Of a stretch of DNA of 64,000 nucleotides, positions 1 to 9,374 are shown one piece after another. Made by a program: the position numbers and the translations under genes. The notes under the pieces were generated by a model. That model did not search any database and was not told the DNA's origin. It worked only from the letters and a program-made list of their open reading frames with translations. Every line of letters begins with the position of its first letter. Positions within the stretch are counted from its first letter, which is position 1. Source of the stretch: Pseudomonas putida (GTDB taxonomy: Bacteria > Pseudomonadota > Gammaproteobacteria > Pseudomonadales > Pseudomonadaceae); NCBI RefSeq assembly GCF_028682475.1, contig NZ_JANHLE010000003.1:186001-250000 (forward strand), in the 5' to 3' direction.

Positions 1-1
1 C

Positions 2-1930
2 AGCGGTGCGCGCGGCAACAACCGCCAGATCGACCTGCGCGGCATGGGCCCGGAAAACACCTTGATCCTGATCGATGGCAAGCCGTCCACCTCGCGCAAT
101 GCCGTGCGTTATGGCTGGAGCGGCGACCGCGACACCCGTGGCGAAACCAACTGGGTACCCGCTGAAGAAGTCGAACGCATCGAAATCCTCCGCGGCCCGG
201 CCGCCGCCCGCTATGGTTCCGGCGCCATGGGTGGGGTGGTGAACATCATCACCAAACGCCCGACCGAGGACCTGCGCGGTTCCATGACCCTGTACACCAT
301 GCTCCCCGAGGACGATGCCGAGGGCACTGGCAAGCGGATCAACTTCAGCCTCAGCGGGCCGCTGACCGACAGCCTGATCTTTCGCGTATACGGCAACCTG
401 AACAAGACCGACGCCGATGACATGAAAATCAACGCGGCGCACCAGGCCTACGGAGAATCCTTGATGGCCGGTCGTGAAGGTGTGCGCAACAAGGACATCA
501 ACGGCCTGCTGAGCTGGAAGATCGATGCGGCCAACACTGTCGACCTGGAGTCAAGCTACAGTCGCCAGGGCAACATTTTCGCCGGTGACACCATGCTCAA
601 CGCCGGTGGCGAGTTCGTCGAAAGCCAGGTCGGCAAGGAAACCAACGTCATGCAACGCTCCAGTTTCGCCGCGACCCATCGCGGCGACTACGACTGGGGC
701 ACCTCGACCGCGTCGCTGTCCTACGACCTGACCCGTAACGGCCGGCTCAATGAAGGCCTGGCCGGCTGGGGCGAAGGTGCACCTTCAGGCAGTGCCGGGC
801 GCTTTGAATCGCGCCTGCGCAACACCCGCGCCAGCGGTGAGGTCAACCTGCCGCTGAGCTTCGGCCTTGAGCAAGTGCTGACCCTGGGCGGTGAGTACCT
901 CTACGAGTCGCTCAACGACCCAGGCTCGCTGCGCCCGCAAAGCTATGACCCGGGCGCCGAACTGCCAGGTTTCGACCGTTCCCAGACCAAATCCACGGCG
1001 CGCAGCTTCGCCCTGTATGCCGAAGACAACATCGAAGTCGGCGCCAACACCATCGTCACCCCCGGCCTGCGCTACGATCATCACGAGGACTTCGGCAGCA
1101 ACTGGAGCCCGAGCCTCAACGCCTCGCACCAGATCACCGAAGCCCTGAGCGTCAAGGGCGGCATCGCCCGCGCCTACAAGACTCCGAACCTGTACCAGGC
1201 CAACCCCAACTATCTGCTCTACAGCCGTGGCGCTGGCTGCAACTCCAGCGAGGTCAACGAAGGTGGTTGCTACTTGCTGGGCAACGCCAACCTCGACCCG
1301 GAAACCAGCGTCAACAAAGAGCTGGGCCTGGCGTACGACAAAGGCACCTGGCGCACCAGCGCCACCTACTTCCGCAACGACTACAAGAACAAGATCGAGG
1401 CCGGTAACCAGACCCTGTTCCGCCTGCCCAACGGCCGGCGCATCCTGCGCTGGGAGAATACCGGCAAGGCGGTAGTGCAAGGGGTGGAAGGCAACCTGTT
1501 CGTCGCGCTCACACCACGCCTGGACTGGAACACCAACTTCACCTACATGATCGAGTCAGAAGACAAGAAAACCGGCGAGCCGCTGAGCATCATCCCCGAG
1601 TACACAGTCAACTCGACCCTGGACTGGAATGCCACCGACAAACTCTCGTTCCAGCTCAACGGTACCTACTATGGCAAGCAGGAAGCACCCAGTTACAACG
1701 CCCGGGCCAATGAAACGCTGGACCCCAAGGTGCAAAAGGATGTCGATCCTTATGGGCTGGTCGGCATCAGCAGTGGCTATGAATTCAACAAGCACCTGAG
1801 TGTGCGTGTCGGGGTCAACAACCTGTTCGACAAGCGTCTGTACCGTGAAGGCAATTCTGACGAAGCCGGCGCATTGACCTACAACGAAGCTGGACGCGCC
1901 TACTACGCCTCCTTCACCACTTCGTTCTAA
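2..1930 (+). CDS. TonB-dependent siderophore receptor, FepA/PfeA type (5' end outside window)
   Basis: Outer-membrane gated porin for ferric siderophore uptake driven by TonB-ExbBD. Coding is open from base 2, so the signal peptide, TonB box and start of the plug lie upstream; 642 residues are visible. The plug shows RQIDLRGMGPENTLILIDG, the NWVPAEEVERIEILRGPAAA segment and GGVVNIITKRP, all typical of catecholate (enterobactin-class) receptors. The beta-barrel follows, with NNLFDKRLYREG near the end and a terminal Phe (YYASFTTSF), the usual beta-barrel assembly signature. No siderophore synthesis gene is in the window, so the substrate could be a xenosiderophore; the exact ligand is inference. 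No Fur box could be examined because the promoter is missing. Confidence 0.93.
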   Translation, partial: SGARGNNRQIDLRGMGPENTLILIDGKPSTSRNAVRYGWSGDRDTRGETNWVPAEEVERIEILRGPAAARYGSGAMGGVVNIITKRPTEDLRGSMTLYTMLPEDDAEGTGKRINFSLSGPLTDSLIFRVYGNLNKTDADDMKINAAHQAYGESLMAGREGVRNKDINGLLSWKIDAANTVDLESSYSRQGNIFAGDTMLNAGGEFVESQVGKETNVMQRSSFAATHRGDYDWGTSTASLSYDLTRNGRLNEGLAGWGEGAPSGSAGRFESRLRNTRASGEVNLPLSFGLEQVLTLGGEYLYESLNDPGSLRPQSYDPGAELPGFDRSQTKSTARSFALYAEDNIEVGANTIVTPGLRYDHHEDFGSNWSPSLNASHQITEALSVKGGIARAYKTPNLYQANPNYLLYSRGAGCNSSEVNEGGCYLLGNANLDPETSVNKELGLAYDKGTWRTSATYFRNDYKNKIEAGNQTLFRLPNGRRILRWENTGKAVVQGVEGNLFVALTPRLDWNTNFTYMIESEDKKTGEPLSIIPEYTVNSTLDWNATDKLSFQLNGTYYGKQEAPSYNARANETLDPKVQKDVDPYGLVGISSGYEFNKHLSVRVGVNNLFDKRLYREGNSDEAGALTYNEAGRAYYASFTTSF

Positions 1931-1939
1931 AAACCTACA

Positions 1940-1966
1940 GGGGCCGCACGACACTGTGTCGGCCCC
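1940..1966 (+). terminator. Possible terminator after the TonB receptor
   Basis: GGGGCCG and CGGCCCC arms flank a 13-base loop that can itself pair (ACAC with GTGT), ten bases after the receptor stop. There is no clear U-tract, so intrinsic termination is uncertain. The rest of 1967-2163 holds no gene; TATACT at 2042-2047 is a possible -10 for the downstream two-component operon, but no good -35 was found. Confidence 0.35.
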
Positions 1967-2163
1967 GACCGGGTCCTGCCGGATAAAAACTCACCACCTG
2001 TAGGATTTTTCGTCAGCGGTACCTGGTTAATTCAACACAACTATACTCCCCGTACTATCGTTCCTTGATTCGACGTATCGTTGGCGCCCTTCCGGCCCAG
2101 GCCAGAGCCGCCCTCCTGAATGATTCGGGAATTCGCTTACATACCTCGACAAGGAGCTGAACT

Positions 2164-2775
2164 TTGACCTCTGTGTTGATCGTTGACGACCACTCCACCG
2201 TCCGCTTGGCCGTTCGCATGCTGCTCGAACGCGAACACTTTACGATCGTCGGTGAAGCCCACGACGGTGAAACTGCAGCACAGATGGCACGAGACCTTCG
2301 CCCCGACGTGGTGATTCTCGACATTGGTCTGCCAGGTATTGATGGCCTGAGCGTACTGAAACGCTTGCAACAGCTCGAACCTGCGCCGCGCGTCATGGTA
2401 CTGACCGGCCAACCCGCCAATCTGTTTGCCCGTCGCTGCCTGGATGCAGGTGCCTCGGCATTCATTCGCAAGGATGAAGACCTCGAAGCCCTGGTATCGG
2501 CGTTGAAAGCGATGGTCAGAGGGTATTCGATTTTTCCTGACCTGCCGATGCAGCACGGTCCACTGCTCAGTGAACAGCAGCGTTTGAAGAAACTCTCCGA
2601 TCAGGAGCTCGCCGTATTGCGGCTGCTGATAGAAGGACAATCGAACAACGCCATTGCTGAATGCATGCACCTGAGTGCCAAAACCGTCAGCACCTACAAA
2701 ACCCGGATCCTGGACAAACTGGAGCTGCGTTCATTCGTAGAGCTGATTGAACTGTCGCGCCGTCATTCGCTCTGA
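2164..2775 (+). CDS. Response regulator, NarL/FixJ (BvgA/EvgA-like)
   Basis: Two-component transcription regulator of 203 residues. N-terminal receiver domain with VLIVDDH acidic pocket and phospho-acceptor Asp53 (ILDIGLPGIDG), conserved Thr-Gly (VLTGQ) and Lys (FIRKDED). C-terminal LuxR-type helix-turn-helix (LSDQELAVLRLLIEGQSNN ... LSAKTVSTYK). The start is a TTG at 2164, supported by AAGGAG at 2151-2156 seven bases upstream; no ATG lies in frame nearby. The histidine kinase gene starts 7 bases after the stop, so the two form an operon. The fold and pairing match BvgA/EvgA; target genes are not evident, though the TonB receptor upstream is a possible one (inference). Confidence 0.93.
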   Translation: MTSVLIVDDHSTVRLAVRMLLEREHFTIVGEAHDGETAAQMARDLRPDVVILDIGLPGIDGLSVLKRLQQLEPAPRVMVLTGQPANLFARRCLDAGASAFIRKDEDLEALVSALKAMVRGYSIFPDLPMQHGPLLSEQQRLKKLSDQELAVLRLLIEGQSNNAIAECMHLSAKTVSTYKTRILDKLELRSFVELIELSRRHSL

Positions 2776-2782
2776 GCCCGCC

Positions 2783-5700
2783 ATGAACCGGCTCACAGCC
2801 TTACTGGTAGGTGGCCTGCTCAGCCTGCAGACACTCCTCGCCTGTGCAATCGATGTCGGTGAACCACGCCAGCTGCTGCCCCGCTCGCTCAGCAGCACAA
2901 CCTTGACCCTGAGCGCCGAAGACCGCAACTGGCTCAAACACAAACATCACTTGCTGCTCGGTACTACCATTCCCGACTACCCGCCATTCGATATCAACGT
3001 CAGCCGCAGTGATTATGAAGGTCTGACCGCCGACTATGCCGGGCTGATCAGTGAGCTGCTCGGCATTCCGATCGAGGTCCGGCGCTTTGCCGATCGCGCC
3101 CAGGCGATTGACGCTTTGCATGCCGGCAAGATCGATCTGCTGGGCAGTTCCAACGCCTTCGAAGCCGCCGACGCGCAATTGGTACTTAGCCGTCCTTACA
3201 CCGACGACCAATCGGTAATTGCCATCGGCGCCGGGAAATCCCTGGGGCTTAACGACAAACTTACAGGGCTGCGCCTGGCCATGGTTGATCATTACCTGCC
3301 AACGCCCGTAGTCACCGCGCTCTACCCGCAAGCCAAACTGCAACTTTACAGCTCCAACCTGGCAGGGCTCTCGGCCGTATCGCTGGGAAAGGCCGATGCA
3401 TTTCTGGGCGACGCCGTCAGCAGTGACTACCTGATCACCCGCGTCTACCTGGACAGCGTGCAGATCGATCATTTCATCAAGAATCTGCGCGGTACCTTCG
3501 CCTTTGCCGTGTCGCGCAACAACCCTGTCGTGCTGCGCCTGGTCAATCAGGCGCTGGACCGCATCGGAGACAACGATCGGTTGAATATTCTGCGCCGCTG
3601 GACCAGTGGCAGTACCCGGGTCCTGCTCAACCGTAGCAGCCTGAGCCTGAGCGCCGCCGAGCGCAGCTGGATCGAGCAGCATCCACGCGTGCGGGTGGCG
3701 ATCAACAAGTACTTTGCGCCGATGAGCTTTTACGATGACCATTATCAGTTTCGTGGTATCACTGCCGATGTCCTTGACCAGGTCAGCCTGCGCACCGGGC
3801 TGAAGTTCGACATTCAAGTGGTCGATTCAATCGCGCAAATGATCAACCAGGTCGAACAAGGTAACGTCGATATCGCCGGGGTGCTGCCGCCCACCCCGGC
3901 TCGCGAAGGCACGTTGCTGTTCACTCGCCCTTACCTGATTACCCCACGAGTGCTGGTCACCCGTACTGATAACCACAGCCTGAGCAGCGCCGAACAACTT
4001 AACGGCAAGCGCCTGGCGTTGATACGTGACGCCTCCCCGGTCGAAGCCGAGCTGCGTCTGCGCTATCCGCAAGCCACACTGGTAGCGGTCGATGACCCGC
4101 TGTCGCTGATGGAGTCTGTGGCACAGGGCAAAGCCGATGTGGCCTTGAGCTCGCAGATCAATGCGGCCTATTTTGTCAGCCGTATGTTCAAGGATCGTCT
4201 GCAGATCGCCTCGATATACGGTGACCAACCCGGTATTTTCTCCTTCGCGGTGGGCCGTGACGCCACATACTTGCATTCGATCCTCGAGAAAGCACTGCTC
4301 AGCATCCCCCCCGACGAAATGACCGAACTGACCGGGCGCTGGCGAACCAACGCACTGATCAGCGACAGCCTCTGGTACAACTATCGCGGGCTTATCCTGC
4401 AGATCCTGGCGGGCGCCGGGATCCTGATCGCAGCGGTGATCCTGTGGAACCGCTACCTGCGCAAACTGATCCGCCAACGCAGCGAGGCCGAGCAGGCCCT
4501 GCAAACGGAACTGGGCTTCAGCAAGCGCCTGCTTGAAGAGTTGCGCCTGGCCAAAGAGCAGGCCGAAGATGCCAGCCGCGCCAAAAGTACCTTCCTGGCA
4601 ACCATGAGCCATGAAATCCGTACGCCGATGAATGCGGTCATCGGTCTGCTCGAATTAGCCGTCAAAGACGCTGAGCAAGGCCGTGCCGACCGCGCTTCGC
4701 TGCAGGTAGCGTTTGAATCGGCCAATGGCATGCTGGAGCTGATCGGCGACATTCTCGACATCGTCCGTATCGAGTCCGGGCACATGACCCTGGCACCGCA
4801 GCCGACTGACCTCAATGTCCTGATCGGCGCCACCTTGCGGGTATTCGAAGGCAACGCCAGGCTCAAAGGGCTGAGACTGGAAAGCGATCTGCAGCCTCTG
4901 CCGCATCTGGTCATGGTCGATTCGCTGCGGCTTAAACAGATCCTCTCGAACCTGGTAAGCAATGCGATCAAATTCACCGACCAGGGCAGCGTCAAGGTCA
5001 GCCTTCGGCATCTTGAACCCGGCGTTGGTCACCTGCAGGTGACGCTCGCCGTCGAAGACAGCGGCATCGGCATCAGCAGCGACGATCAGCAGCGCCTGTT
5101 CCAGCACTTTGCCCAGGTCGGTACACAAACGGCGCGCCAGGGCACCGGGCTGGGCCTGGTCATCAGCCGTACCCTGTGTGAACTGATGGGTGGAGAATTG
5201 ACCCTGTACAGTGCCCTGCACCAGGGCACGCGCGTCCAGGTCACCTTGCGCCTGACTGCGGCCGAACCTGCCGATCACACCGACAACAAGCCCCAGGCCA
5301 GCGACAGCAGCATGCCGACGCAGTCGATTCTGGTGGTGGATGACTACCCCGCCAACCTGATGCTCCTTGAACGCCAGCTCACGCTACTTGGCCACCGGGT
5401 CATTCAGGCCGGCGACGCTCGCCAGGCCCTGGCGCTGTGGCAAGAAGGCGACTTCGATACGGTGATCACCGATTGCCACATGCCCGACATGGACGGGCAT
5501 CAATTGGCCCGCCAGATCCGTGCGCAGGAGCGCCGGCTGCAGCGGCCCGCCTGCCTGATTCTCGGCCTGACAGCCAATGCCCAGGCCCAGGAACGCGAGC
5601 GTTGCCTGGCCAGCGGCATGGACGATTGTCTGTTCAAACCCATTGGCCTGGCCGAGCTGCGTAATCATCTACAGGCGGATACTGCCCCGGCGCGGTTGAC

Positions 5701-6067
5701 GGAAACTGCCGCCCCTGACGGGCACGCCAGCGGCTTCGACATCGACAACCTGCAGTACCTGACCTTGGGCGACCCAGCGCTGATCCGGCGCCTGGTAGGT
5801 GAACTGTCACGCAGCAATCATGATGACCTCAATGCACTGCGCGCCTTGGGCCCTCAGCCTTCACGCAGCAGCCTGCGCGCCCTGGCCCACCGCATCAAAG
5901 GCGGCGCCAAGATGCTCAAGGCACGCGATCTGGTGCGCCATTGCGAAGCGCTGGAGCAGGCCAGTGTCGGTGGTGCCACGGATGCACAGCTCAGCGCATT
6001 GCTGAATACGCTGGAGCACAGTTTGCTGACCCTGGAAAAGCAACTGAGCCAAACCCTGGTGCTTTGA
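2783..6067 (+). CDS. Unorthodox hybrid sensor kinase, BvgS/EvgS-like
   Basis: Inner-membrane phosphorelay kinase, 1094 residues. ATG at 2783 is preferred over an in-frame TTG at 2747 because it begins a signal peptide (MNRLTALLVGGLLSLQTLLA) and lies just after the regulator stop. Two tandem periplasmic venus-flytrap (SBP_bac_3) domains span about 35-285 and 290-530, each starting with an LS..(E/D)R.W(I/L) segment. One transmembrane helix (about 540-565) is followed by a coiled-coil linker, HisKA with His610 (MSHEIRTPMN), HATPase (NLVSNAIKFT, GTGLGLVIS), a receiver with Asp897 (TDCHMPDMDG) and an HPt domain with His1036 (LAHRIKGGAKM). No PAS domain is obvious between membrane and HisKA, unlike BvgS. 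The partner is the adjacent NarL-type regulator; the ligand is unknown. Confidence 0.94.
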   Translation: MNRLTALLVGGLLSLQTLLACAIDVGEPRQLLPRSLSSTTLTLSAEDRNWLKHKHHLLLGTTIPDYPPFDINVSRSDYEGLTADYAGLISELLGIPIEVRRFADRAQAIDALHAGKIDLLGSSNAFEAADAQLVLSRPYTDDQSVIAIGAGKSLGLNDKLTGLRLAMVDHYLPTPVVTALYPQAKLQLYSSNLAGLSAVSLGKADAFLGDAVSSDYLITRVYLDSVQIDHFIKNLRGTFAFAVSRNNPVVLRLVNQALDRIGDNDRLNILRRWTSGSTRVLLNRSSLSLSAAERSWIEQHPRVRVAINKYFAPMSFYDDHYQFRGITADVLDQVSLRTGLKFDIQVVDSIAQMINQVEQGNVDIAGVLPPTPAREGTLLFTRPYLITPRVLVTRTDNHSLSSAEQLNGKRLALIRDASPVEAELRLRYPQATLVAVDDPLSLMESVAQGKADVALSSQINAAYFVSRMFKDRLQIASIYGDQPGIFSFAVGRDATYLHSILEKALLSIPPDEMTELTGRWRTNALISDSLWYNYRGLILQILAGAGILIAAVILWNRYLRKLIRQRSEAEQALQTELGFSKRLLEELRLAKEQAEDASRAKSTFLATMSHEIRTPMNAVIGLLELAVKDAEQGRADRASLQVAFESANGMLELIGDILDIVRIESGHMTLAPQPTDLNVLIGATLRVFEGNARLKGLRLESDLQPLPHLVMVDSLRLKQILSNLVSNAIKFTDQGSVKVSLRHLEPGVGHLQVTLAVEDSGIGISSDDQQRLFQHFAQVGTQTARQGTGLGLVISRTLCELMGGELTLYSALHQGTRVQVTLRLTAAEPADHTDNKPQASDSSMPTQSILVVDDYPANLMLLERQLTLLGHRVIQAGDARQALALWQEGDFDTVITDCHMPDMDGHQLARQIRAQERRLQRPACLILGLTANAQAQERERCLASGMDDCLFKPIGLAELRNHLQADTAPARLTETAAPDGHASGFDIDNLQYLTLGDPALIRRLVGELSRSNHDDLNALRALGPQPSRSSLRALAHRIKGGAKMLKARDLVRHCEALEQASVGGATDAQLSALLNTLEHSLLTLEKQLSQTLVL

Positions 6068-6080
6068 CAGCTCCAACCGC

Positions 6081-7100
6081 TCAACTGCTCTCACGAACCA
6101 CCAGTTCAAAGCCCAGATCCTGGTTGTGCACGGTGCCACGCTTGCCATCGAGCAAGCCCAGCAAGGCCTGCGCGGCGCAACGGCCAATGGCAGCGCGCGG
6201 GGTGCGGATCGAGGTCAGGCGCGGGACCATGTGCGCCGAAGCCGGCAGATCGTTGAAACCGACCATCGCCACTTGCTGCGGTACCTTTACGCCCAGGCGC
6301 AGTGCCTCAAGAATCGCCCCTTGGGCCAGGTCGTCGTTACAGAAGAAAATGCCGTCGACATCGCCATGCTCGGTGAGCAACTGCCTGAACAACTCACCGC
6401 CCAGACCGATGGACGAAGGCTGCGGCGACAGTACCTGCAGTTCACTGGCATAACGCCCTGCGTCCACCAGTGCCTGACGAAAGCCTTCGGCACGCTGCAT
6501 CACCCGAGGGTCGAGCTGCGCGGCGATGAAGCCCAGGCGCTGGCAGCCGCGCTCAAGTAAGTGTGCCGCCGCCGCCGCACCGGCCTGCTGCTGGGAAAAG
6601 CCCACCGACATGCCCTGCTCCTGCTGCCCCAGCTCCATCATGTGCACACAGGGCACGCCACTGGCGCTGAGCATCTGCTTGGACGCCTCGCTGCGATCGA
6701 AACCGGTGAGCAGAATGCCGCGTGGCTGATAGGCCAGATAGTTGCGAATCAGGTTCTCTTCTTCGGCGATATCGTAGTGATAGTTACCGATCAGCACCTC
6801 AAGGCCGCGCGGGCGCATGACCTCGTGAACGGCCTCCAGGGTCTCGATGAACAGCTGGTTGGACAGCGACGGAATCAACACCACGATCGATTCGCTCTGC
6901 GCCGAGGCCAACGCCCGGGCCGCCGGATTGGCGACATAGCCAAGGGTGGTGGCTGCCAGCTTGACCTTCTCGACCAGCTCCGGGGCAACCGTGCTGACTC
7001 CGCGCAGGGCGCGCGAAGCAGTAATCGGGGAAACCCCGGAAAGCCTGGCCACTTCAGCCAGAGTGGGACGACCGGTAGTACGGGAGCCAATGCGGGTCAT
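6081..7100 (-). CDS. gntR: LacI-family gluconate repressor (GntR/GnuR)
   Basis: Repressor of gluconate uptake and phosphorylation genes, 339 residues. N-terminal LacI helix-turn-helix (PTLAEVARLSGVSPITASRA) with the hinge helix NPAARALAS, then a periplasmic-binding-like effector domain (about 65-335), containing IFFCNDDLAQGA and LTSIRTPRAAIG. It is divergent from gntK across 207 bases. Three near-identical AGATAGCGCTATCT-type palindromes lie before gntR, gntK and gntP, which fits autoregulation and control of the whole locus. In P. putida the equivalent regulator is called GnuR and responds to gluconate or 6-phosphogluconate (family knowledge). It ends 13 bases from the convergent kinase gene. 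Confidence 0.92.
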   Translation of the reverse strand: MTRIGSRTTGRPTLAEVARLSGVSPITASRALRGVSTVAPELVEKVKLAATTLGYVANPAARALASAQSESIVVLIPSLSNQLFIETLEAVHEVMRPRGLEVLIGNYHYDIAEEENLIRNYLAYQPRGILLTGFDRSEASKQMLSASGVPCVHMMELGQQEQGMSVGFSQQQAGAAAAAHLLERGCQRLGFIAAQLDPRVMQRAEGFRQALVDAGRYASELQVLSPQPSSIGLGGELFRQLLTEHGDVDGIFFCNDDLAQGAILEALRLGVKVPQQVAMVGFNDLPASAHMVPRLTSIRTPRAAIGRCAAQALLGLLDGKRGTVHNQDLGFELVVRESS

Positions 7101-7145
7101 GGGGAATGTTATTTTCGACTTGCAAAGAATGGGGAACGGGCACTA

Positions 7146-7159
7146 AGGTAGCGCTGTCT
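7146..7159. promoter_or_regulatory. Putative GntR operator before gntR
   Basis: AGGTAGCGCTGTCT, two changes from the perfect palindrome at 7273-7290. It lies 46 bases upstream of the gntR start codon and suggests autoregulation. Confidence 0.65.
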
Positions 7160-7272
7160 CAGTACGCAGGCAATGCATAACTGCAGGTGACCTGAAATGA
7201 GCATCCAGACTGCTGAATACAAGATCAATAACATCCGGGAAAGAAGCGCCCGAGGCTGATTCAGCCGCGGCT

Positions 7273-7290
7273 CAAGATAGCGCTATCTTG
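7273..7290. promoter_or_regulatory. Putative GntR operator before gntK
   Basis: CAAGATAGCGCTATCTTG is a perfect 18-base palindrome with the central CG expected for LacI-family operators. It ends 17 bases before the gntK ATG, close to the ribosome-binding site CAGGAGG (about 7295-7301), so bound repressor would block initiation or early elongation. Confidence 0.75.
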
Positions 7291-7307
7291 CCCTGCAGGA
7301 GGTACCG

Positions 7308-7847
7308 ATGAACCCACCCCTATCCGCGATCGTGGTCATGGGCGTAGCTGGCTGCGGCAAGAGCTACGTCGGCGCCGCCATTGCCGGCCTGAGCGGCGGT
7401 CGCCTGATCGAAGGCGACGACTTCCACCCTGCCGCCAACATCGAAAAGATGAGTGCCGGCATTCCCCTGGACGATGGCGATCGTGCCGGTTGGCTGATCC
7501 GCCTGGGCGAAGAGATGCAGGCTTCCCTCAAGGCCGGCGAACGTCCGATCCTGACCTGTTCGGCACTGAAAAAGCGTTATCGCGACGCCTTGCGCCATGC
7601 CGTGCCGGACCTGGGTTTCGTCTTTCTCGACCTCACCCCTGAAGAAGCCAGCCGCCGGGTGCTTGCCCGCCCTGGGCACTTCATGCCGGCCAGCCTGATC
7701 GACAGCCAGTTCGCTGCCCTCGAACGCCCCAATGGCGAAGCCCTGACCCTGCCCCTGGATGCCACCCAGCCGGTAGCGCAACTGGCGGTGCAGGTCGACC
7801 TGTGGCTAAAGCCCTGCGGTGAGTCGGTGCTGGCGCGAACGGCCTGA
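7308..7847 (+). CDS. gntK: Gluconokinase
   Basis: Phosphorylates D-gluconate to 6-phosphogluconate with ATP, feeding the Entner-Doudoroff pathway (cytosol). 179 residues, the usual size. P-loop GVAGCGKS at residues 12-19, followed by EGDDFHPAANIEKMSAGIPL, the gluconate-binding signature of the family, and TCSALKKRYRD. AGGAGG lies 7 bases upstream of the ATG. The permease gene follows 97 bases downstream with its own operator copy. In P. putida literature this gene is gnuK. Confidence 0.95.
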   Translation: MNPPLSAIVVMGVAGCGKSYVGAAIAGLSGGRLIEGDDFHPAANIEKMSAGIPLDDGDRAGWLIRLGEEMQASLKAGERPILTCSALKKRYRDALRHAVPDLGFVFLDLTPEEASRRVLARPGHFMPASLIDSQFAALERPNGEALTLPLDATQPVAQLAVQVDLWLKPCGESVLARTA

Positions 7848-7871
7848 TCAGGCAGTTTTCCGGCTCACCAA

Positions 7872-7885
7872 AGATAGCGCTGTCT
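7872..7885. promoter_or_regulatory. Putative GntR operator before gntP
   Basis: AGATAGCGCTGTCT differs at one position from a perfect palindrome and matches the two other copies. It sits between gntK and gntP, which implies that gntP has its own repressor-controlled promoter rather than depending only on read-through. Confidence 0.65.
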
Positions 7886-7944
7886 CGACACGTAAACGCT
7901 GCAAATGCTCCGCCCACAACAATGACAAAATGAGGCACTGAACC

Positions 7945-9297
7945 ATGTTCGGTTTGGCAACTGATACCTACCTGCTGCTCGATGCAGTGGTCACCATCAT
8001 CGGCCTGGTGCTGCTGATCACCCACTTCAAGGTCCACCCCTTTGTCGCCTTGACCCTGGCTGCCGGCTTTCTCGGCCTGACCTCGGGCATGCCGGTGGCC
8101 AAGGTGATGAAATCCTTCCAGGACGGATTTGGCGGGGTACTCGGCTTTGTCGGGATCGTCCTCGCCCTGGGCACCATGCTCGGCAAGCTGATGGCTGACT
8201 CGGGTGGTGCCGACCAGATCGCGCAGACGCTGATCCGTGCCTTCGGCAAACAGAAAGTGCACTGGGCGATGATGTTCGCGGCGTTCCTGGTGGGCATTCC
8301 GCTGTTCTTCGAAATCGGCTTTGTACTGCTGATTCCGCTGGTGTTCATCGTCGCCCGGCGTTCCGGGGTATCGCTGATCAAGATCGGGATTCCGCTGCTC
8401 GCCGGGTTGTCGGTGGTCCATGGCCTGGTGCCGCCGCATCCGGGGCCGTTGCTGGCCATCGGCATATTCAACGCCGATATCGGCAAGACCATTTTCTATG
8501 GCCTGATTGTCGCCCTGCCCACCGCGATCATTGCCGGTCCGTTGTACGGCAACTTCATCTCCCGCTACATTCCGGGATCGCCGTCCCAGGAACTGATGGA
8601 CCAGATCGCCCGCGAGTCCGAGCAAACCAACCTGCCCAGCTTCAGCATCACCCTGATCACCGTGCTGCTGCCGGTGTTGCTGATGTTGCTGAAGACCTTC
8701 GCGGATGTGGTGTTGCCCGCTGAACACATCGTGCGCCAATGGATGGACCTGATCGGCCACCCGATCACCGCCCTGCTCGCCGCACTGTTGCTAGCGTTTT
8801 ATACCTTTGGCGCCGCCCGCGGTTTTTCGCGCCAGCAGATCATGAAACTGCTCGACCAGAGCCTGGCGCCGACTGCCGCGATCATCTTGATCGTCGGCGC
8901 TGGCGGTGGTTTCAAGCAGATGCTGGTGGATACCGGCGTCGGCAACGTCATCGGCCAGATGGCCGTGCAGGCGCAGATTTCACCGATCATGCTGGCCTGG
9001 CTGGTGGCGGCGGTGATTCGTATTGCCACAGGGTCGGCGACGGTGGCGACCATCACCGGTGCCGGGATCGTCGCGCCGGTGATCGGCATGATGCCGGGGG
9101 TCAACCGTGAGTTGCTGGTGCTGGCGACCGGTGCCGGTTCGTTGATTCTGTCTCACGTCAACGACGCCGGTTTCTGGCTGGTGAAACAGTACTTCAACAT
9201 GACCGTGGCCGAGACCTTCAAAACCTGGAGCATGATGGAGACCATCCTTTCGGTGGTCGGCATCATCTTTATCATGCTGCTGTCTTTGGTGGTCTGA
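7945..9297 (+). CDS. gntP: Gluconate permease (GntP family)
   Basis: Inner-membrane gluconate/H+ symporter, 450 residues with about 12-14 hydrophobic helices. Family signatures seen: GVLGFVGIVLALGTMLGKLM, VGIPLFFEIGFVLLIPL, HGLVPPHPGPLLAIG and SATVATITGAGI with SHVNDAGFW near the C-terminus. The ATG follows TGAGGCACTGAACC, a weak ribosome-binding site. The context with gntR, gntK and the shared operator indicates gluconate as substrate; related permeases carry other sugar acids. Confidence 0.93.
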   Translation: MFGLATDTYLLLDAVVTIIGLVLLITHFKVHPFVALTLAAGFLGLTSGMPVAKVMKSFQDGFGGVLGFVGIVLALGTMLGKLMADSGGADQIAQTLIRAFGKQKVHWAMMFAAFLVGIPLFFEIGFVLLIPLVFIVARRSGVSLIKIGIPLLAGLSVVHGLVPPHPGPLLAIGIFNADIGKTIFYGLIVALPTAIIAGPLYGNFISRYIPGSPSQELMDQIARESEQTNLPSFSITLITVLLPVLLMLLKTFADVVLPAEHIVRQWMDLIGHPITALLAALLLAFYTFGAARGFSRQQIMKLLDQSLAPTAAIILIVGAGGGFKQMLVDTGVGNVIGQMAVQAQISPIMLAWLVAAVIRIATGSATVATITGAGIVAPVIGMMPGVNRELLVLATGAGSLILSHVNDAGFWLVKQYFNMTVAETFKTWSMMETILSVVGIIFIMLLSLVV

Positions 9298-9305
9298 AGG
9301 CCCTT

Positions 9306-9370
9306 ATCGCGGGGCAAGCCCGCTCCCACAGGTTTGTGATAAACCTGTGGGAGCGGGCTTGCCCCGCGAT
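9306..9370. repeat. REP pair (BIME)
   Basis: Two inverted copies of the Pseudomonas REP (ATCGCGGGGCAAGCCCGCTC and complement) extended to a perfect inverted repeat through CCCACAGGTTT around a GTGAT loop. It lies between the convergent gntP and alcohol dehydrogenase genes and could end transcription from both sides. Confidence 0.9.
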
Positions 9371-9374
9371 GCGC

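Noticed and set aside
9306-9370. Repeats considered as a CRISPR or insertion-sequence end
   Set aside because: Only two inverted copies per site, no regular spacers, no transposase; they match the Pseudomonas REP family.
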